Assembly: GCA_963575745.1 (NCBI GenBank)
Contig: CAUYUJ010017832.1
Location: forward strand, 61,505-125,504
Source: Prorocentrum cordatum
Lineage: Eukaryota; Sar; Dinophyceae; Prorocentrales; Prorocentraceae
Reading direction: 5' to 3'
DNA length: 64,000 bases
Shown: piece after piece, positions 35,188-45,960 of the stretch
Position numbering within the stretch: position 1 is the first letter of the stretch
How the letters are laid out: each line of letters opens with the position of its first letter
Program-made: the position numbers and the translations under genes
Notes under the pieces: model-generated
Databases searched by the model: none
What the model was told of the DNA's origin: nothing
The model's input: only the letters and a program-made list of their open reading frames with translations

Positions 35188-36254
35188 GAAGGACAGAGAC
35201 GACGAGTACAAAGAATGACGGAGATGACGGCTCGAACGGAAAAGCCCCTCACACACGCCGACAGGGTCGGCGGATTTTTCGGTTCAGGAGGGGCTCGGGC
35301 GATTCCTTGGGTTTTGGGTCGGGGGGTTTTGTTTGTGCCTACATGTTATGTTCACCGTGGCGTGAAAGGCCCCTTCGTTCCTCAGGCGCGGCGGCGCCCC
35401 GGGTCGGCTGCCGGCCCCACAGGAGGTGATGCTCGTCCACCTCTTCTGGACAGAGCCCAACTGAGCGCACGGCCACCCCCGCGCCCTCCCTGCCGCCAGG
35501 AGCCCAGCGGGGACCGCCGCCGACGAGCTGCGCGCGGGCGCGTGCGGGCCGTTGGCCCGGCGTGTGTCGACGGCGCGGCATTCCGAAGAAGCCCCGGCGG
35601 CAACCGTTTTTGAAGGCGCGGCGGGAAAAATTCGCCAAGGGGCCGCCGCCGCCGCCTCTCCTCGGGCTCGCGCTCGCGTGGGGGGCCGCGCCCCATCGGC
35701 TCTCGTTCGCGATCCTCCTACCCCTCCTCCAACTCCTGTTGCCTTCTCCTCCTTTCAGTCTTTCAGTATCGGCCCAATGAATGTCTCCGAAAAGACGTGG
35801 CCGCTGCGAAGGAGGGTCCACCTCCTCCCCCACCTATAAGATGAAGTACTCCCTATGGTTGCCGAATTCGCCACACGCCACGCCACTCCCCCTTAGGAGC
35901 TCCTCTCGGCCAGGGCGCCACCGGCTCCCAGGCCGGCCGCCCTGTGCACAGCCGGCTTGGGCAGGCACAGCCGGCTCCCAGGGCGGGTCGTCGCCCGCGG
36001 TGCTGTTGTCGACGACCGTGGGCCTAACCCCTCGCCCTGCAGGGGAACCGCTGCCAGCGGAAAGGGCCTACCCCCTCGACCCGCGGGGGTGAAGATTGCC
36101 TGCTTCGGATCTTTGTGTCAATCTCTGCTCACCAGTCGTGCTCAGGTGCTTCGAACGAGACTCTGAGCCGCGCGGAGTGGCCTTGGCACGGGGGATGCAC
36201 TCGCGAGGGCCTTGGCTGCACAGCCGTGGTACTTTCCCCCGCTTCGTCGTCCTC
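35188..36254. other. No supported gene
   Basis: GC-rich frames on both strands without a recognisable motif. A short duplication of CACAGCCGGCTCCCAGG-type words occurs at 35946-35985. Confidence 0.4.
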
Positions 36255-37317
36255 TTCGGTTTCGTCCTCATCCTCGGACTCGTGGGAGGCGCCCTTCACG
36301 GCCTCGCCAAGGACGTACTGGGCGTGATCGACACACATGACCATAGCCCTGTCGAAGCTGGCGTCGTCGACCTAGTCTGTGGCGGTGATGGACAGCTTCA
36401 GGTTCGCGTTGGTGTACCCAGTGCCCTTGCCAGTAAACCGTGTCTTCACGCCCGTTTCCCTCTCGATGTAGTTTGCGTTGGTTCTGTGCTCCCCGAGGAT
36501 CAGGTTTTGCCATGGAAAATTCTCGTCGACGTGTTCTGCGTCGATGGGGATGCAATGCACTCGGATGGGTCTCTCCTCGGGGGCTTGCGTATATTTGTCT
36601 GGGTCCGCGTCGGAATCGTCCTCGATCTCCTCGGAAGCAGTGCCCGTGGCAGCTGAGCTGCTCGGAGCACCATGAAGGAGAGAGTGCGCGGCCGATCCAC
36701 ATTTCGTCCTCCACCTCCTTGCTGGGCGGGGGGCGGAGGCTCGGCCGCCAGCCGTCGTAGGAGCGAAGGACGCTGCTGCCGACGAGGCCGTGCTCGTCGG
36801 TGCTGTCTGGCTTCAAGGGATGCTTCTCATTGGCTGTGTCGCCGTCCGTCTGCGCCAGGCTGCTGTCGTCGTCGGACGTGTTGTCCTTCTCGAAAGGGGT
36901 CGTGGTCCTCGTCCGCGCCATGGGACTTCGGCGCCTTGAAGCAGCCCTGGCGTGAAGGGCGCGCTGAGTATGAAGCCGTTGTCCACGATGGGCTGGGCCA
37001 AGGATGCCTGCACCTCCTGGACCATCTTCTTGACGCTCGGCAGCGTGATGTGTCTGCTCAGGTTGAACGTGAGATCGATCTGCACCATATTTTTGCTCGT
37101 CTTGCTGTCTATGATCTTCATGTTGCGGCAATAGCGGGGCGGCCTGTGCCAGGCCCTCAAAGTGGGTGCCCGTGTGCGCCGCGAGCAGCCACAGAAGCTG
37201 CGAATGCAGAGAGGAGACGAGCAAATGTGGCTCCATGAGCGGCGGAACGTGTGAACCAAGGGATGCGTTTGTGGGCCATGCGGCCTGTGCCATAGTTTGA
37301 GCCAAAGTGGCTACGGA
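36255..37317 (-). pseudogene. Retroposed KH-domain protein pseudogene with SL relic at its 5' end
   Basis: On the minus strand an SL-like 5' end (37317-37296) is followed 2 nt later by ATG at 37293. The downstream translation needs at least two frame changes. One segment (about 37130-36930) contains KMVQEVQASLAQPIVDNGF, another (about 36920-36670) is an acidic Ser/Asp/Glu-rich linker with MARTRTTTPFEKDN, and a third (36560-36372) has NLILGEHRTNANYIERETG followed by FTGKGTGY. That last order (hydrophobic-L-G-x-x-x, N-x-x-I-E-x-E-T-G, G-K-G-T-G-Y) matches a type I KH RNA-binding domain of the KHDC4/splicing-factor type. The expected G-x-x-G loop reads GEHR, so it lacks the second Gly. An acidic tail (SEDEDETEEDDE, about 36290) follows. 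Frameshifts plus a genomic SL indicate an intronless, non-functional copy of a mature mRNA. Parent gene unknown. Confidence 0.5.
37296..37317 (-). other. Relict dinoflagellate spliced leader
   Basis: The minus strand reads TCCGTAGCCACTTTGGCTCA then AA. It matches the conserved 22-nt dinoflagellate SL at 20 of 22 positions, with a T-to-C change in the T-run and the last G changed to A. In dinoflagellates this sequence is joined to mRNA by trans-splicing. A genomic copy immediately before an ATG therefore marks a reinserted mRNA. No SL RNA gene context is visible, such as a GT donor after the leader or an Sm-like site. Confidence 0.8.
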
Positions 37318-37729
37318 CCCTGCTCCACCTCCTCCTCCTCCTGATTCTGATTATGTTTCTGAGACCCCAAATAAGGAGTTCGGCCTGCGCTGGGCAAAGC
37401 AGGTCCTTGTATGTTCCCCCCCGAGCGGCACCGAGTGCTGTGCCCAGCCCATCGCCGAGTGGCCCGGCTGCGCTTGCGTCGGGGCGGCGGTCGGCGGCTG
37501 AACAAGTGCCTTCTGCTCGGCCCAGTCCCCCTTGGGCACGCCCTCGCGAGTGCGCGGGCAGTTTTGGTGCCCTGAGGGGGAGCCGGCAGACCGCGCTGTC
37601 GGTCGCCACGGCCTTCTGGGGGGCCACGAAGAAGTCGCGCCCCTACCTTCCTCCACCCAGCGCCACCCGCCCCCGCGCGGAAGGGGAGGGGGAGGGGGGA
37701 GGAGGGACCGCTGCAGGAGAGAATCCTTA

Positions 37730-38335
37730 GGAGTTCTATTGAAATCCCGATCCGCCCGCCGCCCGCCCGCCCGCCGCTTGCCCGCCCCCCGCCGCCCGTT
37801 CGCCGTGCTTCCGCGTTCAACACAACACCCAGTACTCAACAGCGTCCGTTCCCAACACAATGCCACCAGGTACTCAACAGATCTCGTCTCCAACGAAACA
37901 CTCAGTACTCGACAACATCCTGCTGCAAGTGGGAATCATTAGGAGTTCTGTTGAAATCCCGATCCGCCCGCCCGCCGCCCGCCGCCCGCCCGCCGCCCGC
38001 CCGCTGCCCGCCTGCGTGCCCGCCCTCCGCCGCCCGCTCGCCGTGCTCCCGCAACGGCTCCAGCTTTGGCCCCGCCCAGGCTTCGGTCTCGGCCCCGATC
38101 TCGGCCCGCCCCGGCCGCGCCGCCGGTCCCGGCAGCGGCCCGGGTCCAGCCCTAAGCTGAGGCCCGGCCCCGGTCCCGGCCCCGGCCTCGGCCTCCAGCC
38201 CGGCCCCAGGCGGAGCTCCGGCCCTGGCCCTCTGGCCCGGGGCCCGGCCTGGGCCCCGAGGGGCCCCGACCCTGGCTCACAGCCCTGGCTCTGGCCCCGG
38301 CTCCGGTTCTGGCCGCGGTCCCTGCCCAGGTGCCT
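37730..38335. repeat. Duplicated CCCGCCCG-rich block and GGCCCCGG-rich tract
   Basis: TTAGGAGTTCTATTGAAATC (37726) and TTAGGAGTTCTGTTGAAATC (37949) each precede a run of CCGCCCGCCCGCCGCC and a CGCCGTGCTTCCGC-type end, giving a 215-bp direct duplication. From 38070 to 38335 GGCCCCGG and CCCGGCCC words dominate. Confidence 0.8.
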
Positions 38336-38339
38336 TTCA

Positions 38340-38596
38340 TACAACCTTCCTCTGGAGGGTGTTTTGGAAGAACCTTCCTAACAATTGTCCTAAGACCTCC
38401 CTCAGGATGTTTTTTGGAAGAACCTTTCTAAAGCCTTCCTCAGGGTTTTTTGGGAGAACCTTCTTAAACTGTCCTAAGACCTTCCTCAGAAAGTTTTTGT
38501 TGGAAGAACCTTCCTAAATCCTTCCTCACGAAGGTTTATGTTGGAAGAACCTTCCTAGAACCTTGCCAAGACCTTCATCAGGAGGGTTTTTTGGAC
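38340..38596. repeat. GGAAGAACCTTCCTAA minisatellite
   Basis: Units of roughly 50-65 bp built on TTGGAAGAACCTTCCTAA, CTAAGACCTTCCTCAG and a T-run recur five times. The core GAAGAACCTTC is a near-palindrome. Confidence 0.85.
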
Positions 38597-38597
38597 G

Positions 38598-39285
38598 GCT
38601 TGTTTGTCGTCTTCGGCTTTTTATGTTTTTCGGTTTCGCGAAGGAGTGCTTCCCAATCGGCTTGAGAAATCTCCGCATCCATTCTTGAAACGCTGCTTTG
38701 CCAACTTCCCCAGTGTCGTCCGATGGTAAGAACAGTCGCAGTGTGAGAATGATAAGCTGCCACGTTGCTGGGGATCCGTGGCAATGCCATTCTCGAAGCC
38801 CGAAGTCGAGGGTTTTCCGCAACGATTCCCGAAACCATCTCAGAGACTCCCGTGTGGTCGTGGCGGGTTTGGCCACTTCTTGTTCTAAGCCGAGGTTTTC
38901 AAGAAATTGCCACGATGCGGCTGGTATAGCGGCTGGCCTGCAGTCGGTCGGGGGGCTCGGCGGCACGATGGCGGAGCCCAGGCTGCCGTTGTCTACGTAC
39001 AGTTGTCGAGCGCACACCCCGGCGTGGAGTTCCCAAAAATACTCATATGTTTGGTGCTTTGTCAAACCCAACTGTAATAGCGAAGTAAACCGTTTCAATG
39101 TCGGGCTGTCGCAGATATGGCGGCCAGCTCATCGAATAACCATTCTTGCAAATGACCTGGGAAATGCCCGTATTCGGTGTACGGGTCGTGCGTGTTCGGT
39201 ATGTTTGAAGCCAATGCAAAAGCGTACGTGTGTTGGCAATACCTATTGGTCGCATCATACTTTCGAACATATCCTAGACCCTGTT
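38598..39285 (-). other. Unrecognised open segments with ordinary composition
   Basis: Two minus frames (39270-39043 and 39098-38526) have balanced composition. They include GLTKHQTYEYFWELHAGVCA and TGEVGKAAFQEWMRRF. The other frame, near 38660-38600, reads SQADWEALLRETEKHKKP. The pieces could be one protein with frameshifts, but no domain is recognised. The 38526 end runs into the minisatellite. Confidence 0.25.
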
Positions 39286-39289
39286 GGTT

Positions 39290-40639
39290 GTCACTAGCGT
39301 AGGGAAATCTTCTATCACCAGGCCCACCAGTTTACATAACTATCCCATTAACGTGCAATCTCCGTCCGCTGCTGCTGCCCAGAAAATTGGCGCGTTGAAG
39401 GCAAACCATTTGTGAGGCGGCAAACTGGCGGATTCAAGAACGATTCCGAGTCCCATTATCGTGGAATCCCCATGTTGATTTTCTTTGTCGGGCTTCTTGG
39501 GCTCCCCAACCTGGGCTTCTGGAGAGCCAGTGTGGGGCGTCATCGTCGGAGGCGAGTTGTTGTCGGGGACCAGAGAGGGAGTGGCAATACCTCCGACGGG
39601 GTGACAGGTGCAGGAGTTTCCTGAATCACAGGCGAACGAAGAAAAAGATGAGCACTGGGCGGAGGCGCACCATGGTCAGCATGTAGGTGCCAATTGCGGA
39701 AAGCAGCGGCTATCGTTTCAGCCATCGTTTAACAATTTTATTGTTTTAATATCTAATTCCATGGCTTCAGTATCAAACCCTACAGTATTATCCCGCACAA
39801 TTTCAATATCACCGCCCCCCGTTTTAATAACAATATTAAACCACATACACTTACGGTTTCAGTAATACCTCACGGTTCGAGTCAGTCAATCGAGCCATAC
39901 GCCGAGCGTGTGGGTAAAAAGACGAGACAGAACCCTTATTCTCTCCGTTTTCCGAGAGCAGCGGTGTGCTGGCACATGCTTCTGAGCGGGGGGACGGGGA
40001 AGAGATGGACTGGAAGGCGGAGGAAGGACAGGTGGAAGAAGGGAAACGAAATCCTATACAAATTTGAGCCTAGCAATTGGTTCGCTAACGCGCGTCGTGT
40101 CAACATGTTGCCCATTCATGTCTGGGTTTGCATAATTACAACTCTGGCGCATGCGTCAATGGATGGTCAGCGGTTGTCATTTTGACATACACATGACGTG
40201 CAACCGGACGCCCATGCTGACCATGACACTTGCAGACAGAAAGCGGCACGATCTTTTCGACCTCGTCCGGCCTTTTGGGAGGCGAGCATTGCAAGAAATC
40301 GCCCAGATGACGGAAACTACCGAGATTGTGCAGGATTATGGGCATACCTCTTCCTATCCGGCGGCTCCCTGGTTTGGGGCTGCTTATGGTTTGGGGCTGC
40401 TTAGTGGTCCGGGACATTAAGCACAGTGAGGGGCGCCAAAACACCCTTACGAGTGATATTGGAAAATATATACTACATAACTCCTCTCTCGCTGCACGGA
40501 ATGGATTACTACGTTTTATTATGCCGTTTCTCCTTACTATACGGGAGGAAGACTAGGGAGGCGCCGAATCCAAAGCCCTATGCGTATGAAAATGTCGGTG
40601 TCGTTGTTTTATTAAGTACTACCACCGATTCGAAAGTTG
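39290..40639. other. No supported gene; one small candidate ORF
   Basis: AT-richer than its surroundings. One plus frame of 89 codons (40151-40420) has protein-like composition (MTETTEIVQDYGHTSSYPA) but no recognised family. Nothing else stands out. Confidence 0.3.
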
Positions 40640-41394
40640 AATCCATGTGGAACGGCTACCTTCACGCCAGTTTTGGCGACCGCGCAGGTACCGACACCAA
40701 TTTCGGTGTGGCCATAAGTCTCTTTCGACAAGACCAGCGCTCACTCCAGCATCTCCGACGCAAGCTCTGGCACCGCTTCCGACCGCATCGCTGGTTTCCA
40801 CGATAGCGCCTGCCCCAGCACGAAAGCGGGCGCCTACACCAGCGCTCAGTCCACCATCTCCGACGCCAGGCCCGACGCGGACTCCAATAGCATCGTTGTT
40901 CGTAGGAAGTTTGGCACCCACATGGGCTCGGACAGCGGTTCCGACGAGTGCGCCTGTGCCGGCATGACGACAAGCGCTAACACTAACACCGCCGGTTTCC
41001 GCGCCAACGTTGATACCATCAATTACGATGGTTTCGACGACGGCGGCTACACAAGCATGGACGCCTGCGCCTACACCGTCTCCAACGCTATCTTTAACGC
41101 CGTTTCCGTCCGGCCCCGACATTGGTTCGGACATCAGCTCCGACAAATGCGCCTACCCCAACGCGACCGCCAATACCGACACCAGCACTGATGCCGGCAG
41201 GCACGCGAACATCGATAGCAATGAATACGATGGCCTCGATGATGGCGCTTTTGCCAAGACGAACGCCGGCGCCTACACCAGCAACACCAGTATCTCCGAC
41301 AACACCGGTATCCACACCGATGCCATCGCATACGCCTACGAAAGCAACGCGAATTTCGACGACATAGGCATTTATGCCAATGCTGCTAAACCAG
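40640..41394. repeat. Degenerate tandem of short GCGCCTACACC / ATCTCCGAC words
   Basis: Words such as GCGCCTACACCAG, ATCTCCGACGC, GGTTTCC and ACCGGTATC recur irregularly. The minus strand reads as V-G-A-x-V-G repeats and the plus strand as Asp/Ala/Thr-rich peptide. I treat it as an old minisatellite. A real repeat protein cannot be excluded. Confidence 0.5.
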
Positions 41395-41625
41395 AGGGGT
41401 CACTTCGAACCCCTCCCCCCCTCCCCTCCTGAAAACCGAGAGGGGTCACTACCGGTTCGAATCCCTCTCCTCCCCCTTCAGTTCATCACGAAAAGGGGAG
41501 TGGGTCACTACCGGTTCGAACCCCTTCCCCCCTCGCTTCCCCCCTCCCCCTGGAAAACCGGGGGGGGACACTACCAGTTCGAACCCCCTTTCCCTCTTCC
41601 CTCCTCGAAAACTGATGGGGTGCGG
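41392..41625 (+). repeat. About 60-bp tandem repeat with GGTTCGAA core
   Basis: Four units contain GGGGTCACTACCGGTTCGAA (or a shorter form), a C-rich run, and an AAAACCG-type joint. The GGTTCGAATCCC word resembles a tRNA T-arm but no tRNA folds around it. Confidence 0.85.
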
Positions 41626-41965
41626 ACAGTGGGAGACGGTGGTGGTGGGGACAGAGGTGAGGGGACAGCGGGACAGTGGTGGGGACAGTGGGACAGTGGT
41701 GGGGACGGTAGTGGGGGGGACATTGGTGAGGATAATGGCGGGAAGAATGGGGACAGTGGGACAGTGGTGGGGACGGTGGTGGTGGGGACAGTGGTGTGGG
41801 GACAGTGGGAATGTGGTGGAAACGGCAGTGGGGACAGTGGTGAAGGCGGTGGCGAGGACGGCGGTGGGACAATGGGACAGAGGTACAATGGGGACAGGTG
41901 GGGACAGTGGTGGGAACAGTGGGACAGCGGAGGACTCAGTGGGACAGTGGGTATAGTCGGGCAGT
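41626..41965 (+). repeat. GGGACAGTGG minisatellite
   Basis: About 10-bp units GGGACAGTGG, with GGTGGGGACAGTGG expansions, repeat through 340 bp on the plus strand. The strand bias gives many GGGG tracts and G-quadruplex potential. It lies just 5' of the first RT element. Confidence 0.9.
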
Positions 41966-42023
41966 GGTTGGGGCCGTGGAGAAGGTGGGGAGAGTGGAAC
42001 CGTGGTGGGAACAGTGCGGCATC

Positions 42024-42095
42024 AAGGGTTTCCATAATTGAACACGGGTTTCCATAACTGAACACAAGTTTCCATAATTGAACACGGGTTTCCAG
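42024..42095 (+). repeat. GGGTTTCCATAATTG minisatellite, block 1
   Basis: Four units of about 20 bp (ACACGGGTTTCCATAATTGA and variants) lie directly upstream of the first RT remnant. The same unit recurs at 44806, 45866 and 48939. Confidence 0.95.
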
Positions 42096-42102
42096 AGATG
42101 TT

Positions 42103-44371
42103 TTGTTGGTGTCCTCACTGACGCCCCTTCTCAAACCTAACTCGCGGGTACGGGGCATCTCAAGCGGGGATACTTGCAGACGGCTGGTAGCCAAATCATT
42201 GGCCCGACAATTGCGAACACCCCTACGTGACGCAGTATCGCCATTGAATTTCGGGCTACGCGATCGCAGCGGCACCGATGCAGCCATCCATTTGCTCCGG
42301 TATCTCTCAGATGCAGACCTTGATAAAGTAGTTATCAGCATCGACGGGGTCGGAGCCTTCGACCACATCTGCCGGACGAGGATGTTCGAGGAGCTCATGC
42401 GTACACGCGAACTTCACGGGCTTCTACCGTTTGTGAGACAATGGTACGCCGTGCAATCCAAATTCAAATGGAGAGATTGTGACGGGAAGGTCTACACGAT
42501 ACGGCAAGGAGACGGAGGGGAACAAGGCGACGCGTTGATGCCGGGTTTATTCTGCTTGGCTTTGCGGCCCGCCTTACAACGAATTCAAGAATCCCTCCCA
42601 CCAGGTTCCCACGTCATCGCCTACTTGGACGACATATATATCGTTTGCAATGCGGCGGATGCCTCAGGTATATACGATCTAGTACGCGATACTCTACGGG
42701 AGGTTTGCCACATCGATGTGAACATTGGGAAATTTGCGACCTGGAGCAAGCACCCCAACCCGTGCCCGCCAGGACTGGCCTAGCGGGCGGCGAACGTATG
42801 GGTACACGACAAACCCGCAGCAGAGCAAGGTTTACGAGTGTTGGGCGCACCGATGGGCACAGATGCATATGTCGAGGCCTTCGGGGCCACGCTGGCAGAG
42901 GAGAAGGCGAAGCTACTACAAACACTACCTCAGCTCCCTTCGCTTCAGGCAGCATGGCTCCTACTCTACTTCTGCGCAGTGCCGAGGCTAAACCACCTGC
43001 TACGGACCACGCCGCCAGCGCAATCCAGAACTGCTGCCATTGCGCACGACAACCATGTTTTGAATACGTTCAAAACTTTACTCGGCATCCCAAACCCAGA
43101 AAAATGAGCTGAAACAGTGCACGGAATGACTTATGACACGTGGGTGGCCCAAGCAAAGCTTCCACTGAGGTATGCCGGAGTGGGGTTGCGCGACTCCGTA
43201 CGGTCCGCACCCGCAGCATATTGGGCCAGCTGGGCAGACTCAATCGAAAGCTTGGTACAGCGGTTCCCGACGGTGGGTAGGGACATCATTTACCATCTGG
43301 CAGCGTTACATACAACACCACATTTGGAGGCAGTGCGGCGACCCGATTGCTTAAGGGCCGCGGAACTGGCCGGGCGAGTTTGCGCAGACATGGGATGGAC
43401 CAGCCGACCTACGTGGGAGAACTTGGCTACTGGAGAAAGGCCGCCTGCCCCCGACCCACATCCTCATGCTCTCGGCGAATGGACCCATGGGTGGCAATTC
43501 CACGCATCGGACCCTATCGAAGCATCCGCACATGCCGCACTACTTCGCACGCTGGGGGGGGGAGATGGGGCCAGGAGAAACGCAGCGACGACGGGGAAGA
43601 CACGGATCTTTTCCTGTATGGGCCCATATGCAGCAACATGGCTCACCATATGCCCCACTACCGACAATTTACGATTGGATAACAAGACTATGTCTTGTGC
43701 TATCCGCAGCCGGATTGGTATTGCTGTCAAATATGACGGCCGGGACCTGCATGGCCATGCCGTAATGACAACAAACCAACTCAAGACATACGCAAATGGT
43801 GAATGCGTGGCGACAGGTGCTAATGGAAGCAGGGGGGCAAATACCAGACAGAAATGCGGAACGCTTACTCCGAGAAACGCACATACCGATCCCAGCAGGC
43901 GACGACCGACGGCTAGATCTTATTGTTCTTGGGCTCAATTTCGATCGAGGGTTGCCACTCTTCTGCGACGTTACTGTGGTGTCTCCCCTTACACGCACGG
44001 GAGGCCCGCGCTCCGGACTAAGCAACAGAGGTGGGAAGATGTTGGAAAGGGCCGAACAAGACAACAATGTGACTTATCACAACGTTATTTCAACAGGACT
44101 GGGGTCACTACAATGTCTGGGGGCAGAGGTGTTTGGAAGATGGGGCAAACAACCCGTGCGGTTACTGCCCGCATTTGCCAAGGAACGGTGCAGGTACCTA
44201 CATGTGCGAATACGGCGGGGTACAACATTGCGCCTTCTACGCAGATGGTGGGGGCTCCTTGGCATTACTCTGCAAAAAGCCGTAAGCCACATGGTGCTGG
44301 AAGAGTGGTCAGATATCCCGACTCTGAGGCTTGAAGCTCCCTGCCCGCTGGACGAGTGCGCTGTCCTGTAG
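42103..44371 (+). mobile_element. Decayed retrotransposon: RT plus C-terminal restriction-like endonuclease, copy 1
   Basis: Frame 1 carries RT blocks in order: VRGISSGDTCRRLV (start of fingers), VVISIDGVGAFDHI (motif A, Asp, about 42331-42372), GDGGEQGDALMPGL (motif B, about 42508-42550), and AYLDDIYIV (motif C, catalytic Asp pair, 42619-42645). After it come VLGAPMGTDAYVEA, then a thumb-like LLLYFCAVPRLNHLLRT segment and KLPLRYAGVGLRDS. The tail (43796-44371, now frame 2) has RRLDLIVLG and LFCDVTVVSPL, the paired Asp blocks of a PD-(D/E)XK-type endonuclease as in R2-like elements. Damage: a TAG at 42781, a TGA at 43105, one frame change near 43780, and no N-terminal domain. It is therefore a 5'-truncated, inactive copy. 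It makes no RNA-binding or capsid protein in what remains. Copy 2 lies inverted at 46939-48450. Confidence 0.8.
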
Positions 44372-44400
44372 GCTGGAGGGGGCGCTCTTTTCCCTGCTTA

Positions 44401-44550
44401 GCCGCGCGCCAGGGCTGTGCAGGTTCCGTCGTGTTTCACCCCATTTGCGTTTACCGAAAGGCATTTGGAGGTGTAGCCGCGCGCCAGGGCTGTGCAGGTT
44501 CCGTCGTGTTTCACCCCATTTGCGTTTACCGAAAGGCATTTGGAGGTGTA
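44401..44550 (+). repeat. Perfect 75-bp tandem duplication
   Basis: 44401-44475 and 44476-44550 are identical, beginning GCCGCGCGCCAGGGCTGTGC and ending GGCATTTGGAGGTGTA. Identity among such degraded neighbours means it is recent, or an assembly artefact. It lies 30 bp after the RT copy 1 stop, possibly in its 3' untranslated region. Confidence 0.95.
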
Positions 44551-44574
44551 TGTGTGTGGGGTGCTGCGGGAAAT

Positions 44575-44739
44575 AGGGCGACGATATCTATACATATCTA
44601 CTGCTCCCGGCCAGGCCAATCCTGGGCCCAAGAGCTGTGCATACGCCCTTTTGGCTTGGCCAGGGAGCCATATACACCGCTCCTGGGCCCAGGATGGGCC
44701 TGGTCAGGAGCAATGGATATGTATAGATATCGTCGCCCT
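44575..44739. mobile_element. Foldback (inverted-repeat) element with 61-bp arms
   Basis: The left arm 44575-44635 (AGGGCGACGATATCTATACA ...) is the reverse complement of the right arm 44679-44739, with about 6 differences in 61 bp, around a 43-nt loop. Transcribed, it would form a long hairpin. It encodes nothing. A solo arm exists at 663-722. It resembles a MITE or foldback element. The flanks AAAT and AGGGGA show no clear target duplication. Confidence 0.8.
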
Positions 44740-44797
44740 AGGGGAAAAAAAAAACAAAAAAAACAAAACAAAAAAAAAACAAAAAAACAAAAATCCC
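44740..44797 (+). repeat. A-rich tract
   Basis: Runs of A separated by single C, directly after the foldback element. It could be an eroded poly(A) tail of a retroposed sequence ending here, or a simple repeat. Confidence 0.7.
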
Positions 44798-44805
44798 ATG
44801 ACTAC

Positions 44806-44884
44806 CAACACGGGTTTCCATAATTGCCAACACGGGTTTCCATAATGCAAGTTACCATATTTGCCAATACGGGTTTCCATAATC
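44806..44884 (+). repeat. GGGTTTCCATAATTG minisatellite, block 2
   Basis: Four units, including the variants GTTACCATATTTGCC and AATACGGGTTTCCATAATCC. It closes the interval containing RT copy 1. Confidence 0.95.
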
Positions 44885-44989
44885 CTACCAGCCCTCTGGG
44901 CGTAGGTGGTCTAGAGCAGATCCTCTTCCACCCCTCCCTCTTCCCCCTTGGGGAGGGGTTTACCCCTCCCCCTACCCCCTCCCCTGGAC

Positions 44990-45745
44990 CTGGACGGGGG
45001 GGGCCGCTGGTAGTTAGAGCGTCCCAGATGGCCCAAGACGGCTCCAAGAGCGCCTCAGAGAACCCAAGATGAGCTCCAAGATGGCTCAAGATAGCGCAAG
45101 ATCGCTCACGATGGCTCCTAAGATGGTTCCAAGAAGCCCAAAGACGGCCCCAAGATAACTCCAAGTGGCCAAACAGCTCCCCAAGGAGGCCCCGAAGAGG
45201 CCAAAATCGTCCCAAAACCTGAGGAAAATCAATGATTTTTGCTTTCTCGCCTTTTCGCTTCCGATGGCCATCCGAGGCCTGGAGATGGTTCCAAGATGGC
45301 CCAAGAGGGCCCCAAGAGAGCCCCAAAAGAGCCCCAAGACGGCCCCAAGAGCGCCCAAGAGCACTCCAAGAGCGTTCCAAGAGGGGTCCAAGAGGCGATT
45401 TTAGGGGCTTCCGAGGGGGGACGCTAATTAAACCCCCCCTCTTGTTTGATCGATCTCCTCCAAGATGGCCCCAAGAAGCGCCCAGGAAGCCCCAAGAGGT
45501 CCCAAGATGGCCCCAAAATGGCCCCAAGAGGCCCCCAAGAGGCCCCCCGGAGGCCCCCAAGAGACCCCCAAGAGGCCCCAAGAGCCCCCCCAGATGCACC
45601 CAAGATGCTCCAAGAGGCCTCGGCGAGAATGCCTAATCATTGATTCTACACAGGTTTTAGCCACATGGAGGCCTCTTGGGGGGGGGCACGGATTAAGATG
45701 ACTCCAAGAGCGTCTGGGAGAGCCCAAAATGACCTCCAAGATGGC
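44990..45745. repeat. CCAAGATGGCCC / CCAAGAGGCCCC minisatellite
   Basis: Short units (about 10-15 bp) CCAAGATGGCTC, CCAAGAGGGCCC and CCCCAAGAGCGC repeat across most of 750 bp. A non-repeated core occurs near 45210-45270 (AAAATCAATGATTTTTGC, a small palindrome). Minus-strand translation gives L-G-A-x-W-G-x-L-G repeats that pass as protein. I do not call them genes. Confidence 0.85.
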
Positions 45746-45865
45746 TCAAGATATCCCAAGATGTCTCATAATGGCTTCCTCTGTGTGCTGCCCACTTCTC
45801 TGATCGAGGCAATTCCTCTGGGCATCGTTTCTGGATGGGCTGGTGGGGATTCGCGAAGCGACAAC

Positions 45866-45960
45866 AATTGTCAATACGGGTTTCCATAATTGTCAACACG
45901 GGCTTCCATAATTGTTAACACGGGGTTCCATAATTGCTACCACGGGCTTCCATAACTACC
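45866..45960 (+). repeat. GGGTTTCCATAATTG minisatellite, block 3
   Basis: Four to five units (AACACGGGCTTCCATAATTG and variants) end in CTACCACGGGCTTCCATAAC, which leads into dispersed repeat R2. Confidence 0.95.

Noticed and set aside
34218-35429. 403-codon plus frame
   Set aside because: It runs through the 150-bp satellite, repeating the same Gly/Arg/Pro peptide with each unit.
41440-41480. GGTTCGAATCCC, a tRNA T-arm-like word
   Set aside because: It recurs in each unit of a 60-bp tandem repeat and no D or anticodon arm can be drawn.
44802-45599. 265-codon minus frame with L-G-x-x-W-G repeats
   Set aside because: It is the translation of the CCAAGATGGCCC minisatellite. No non-repeat domain.
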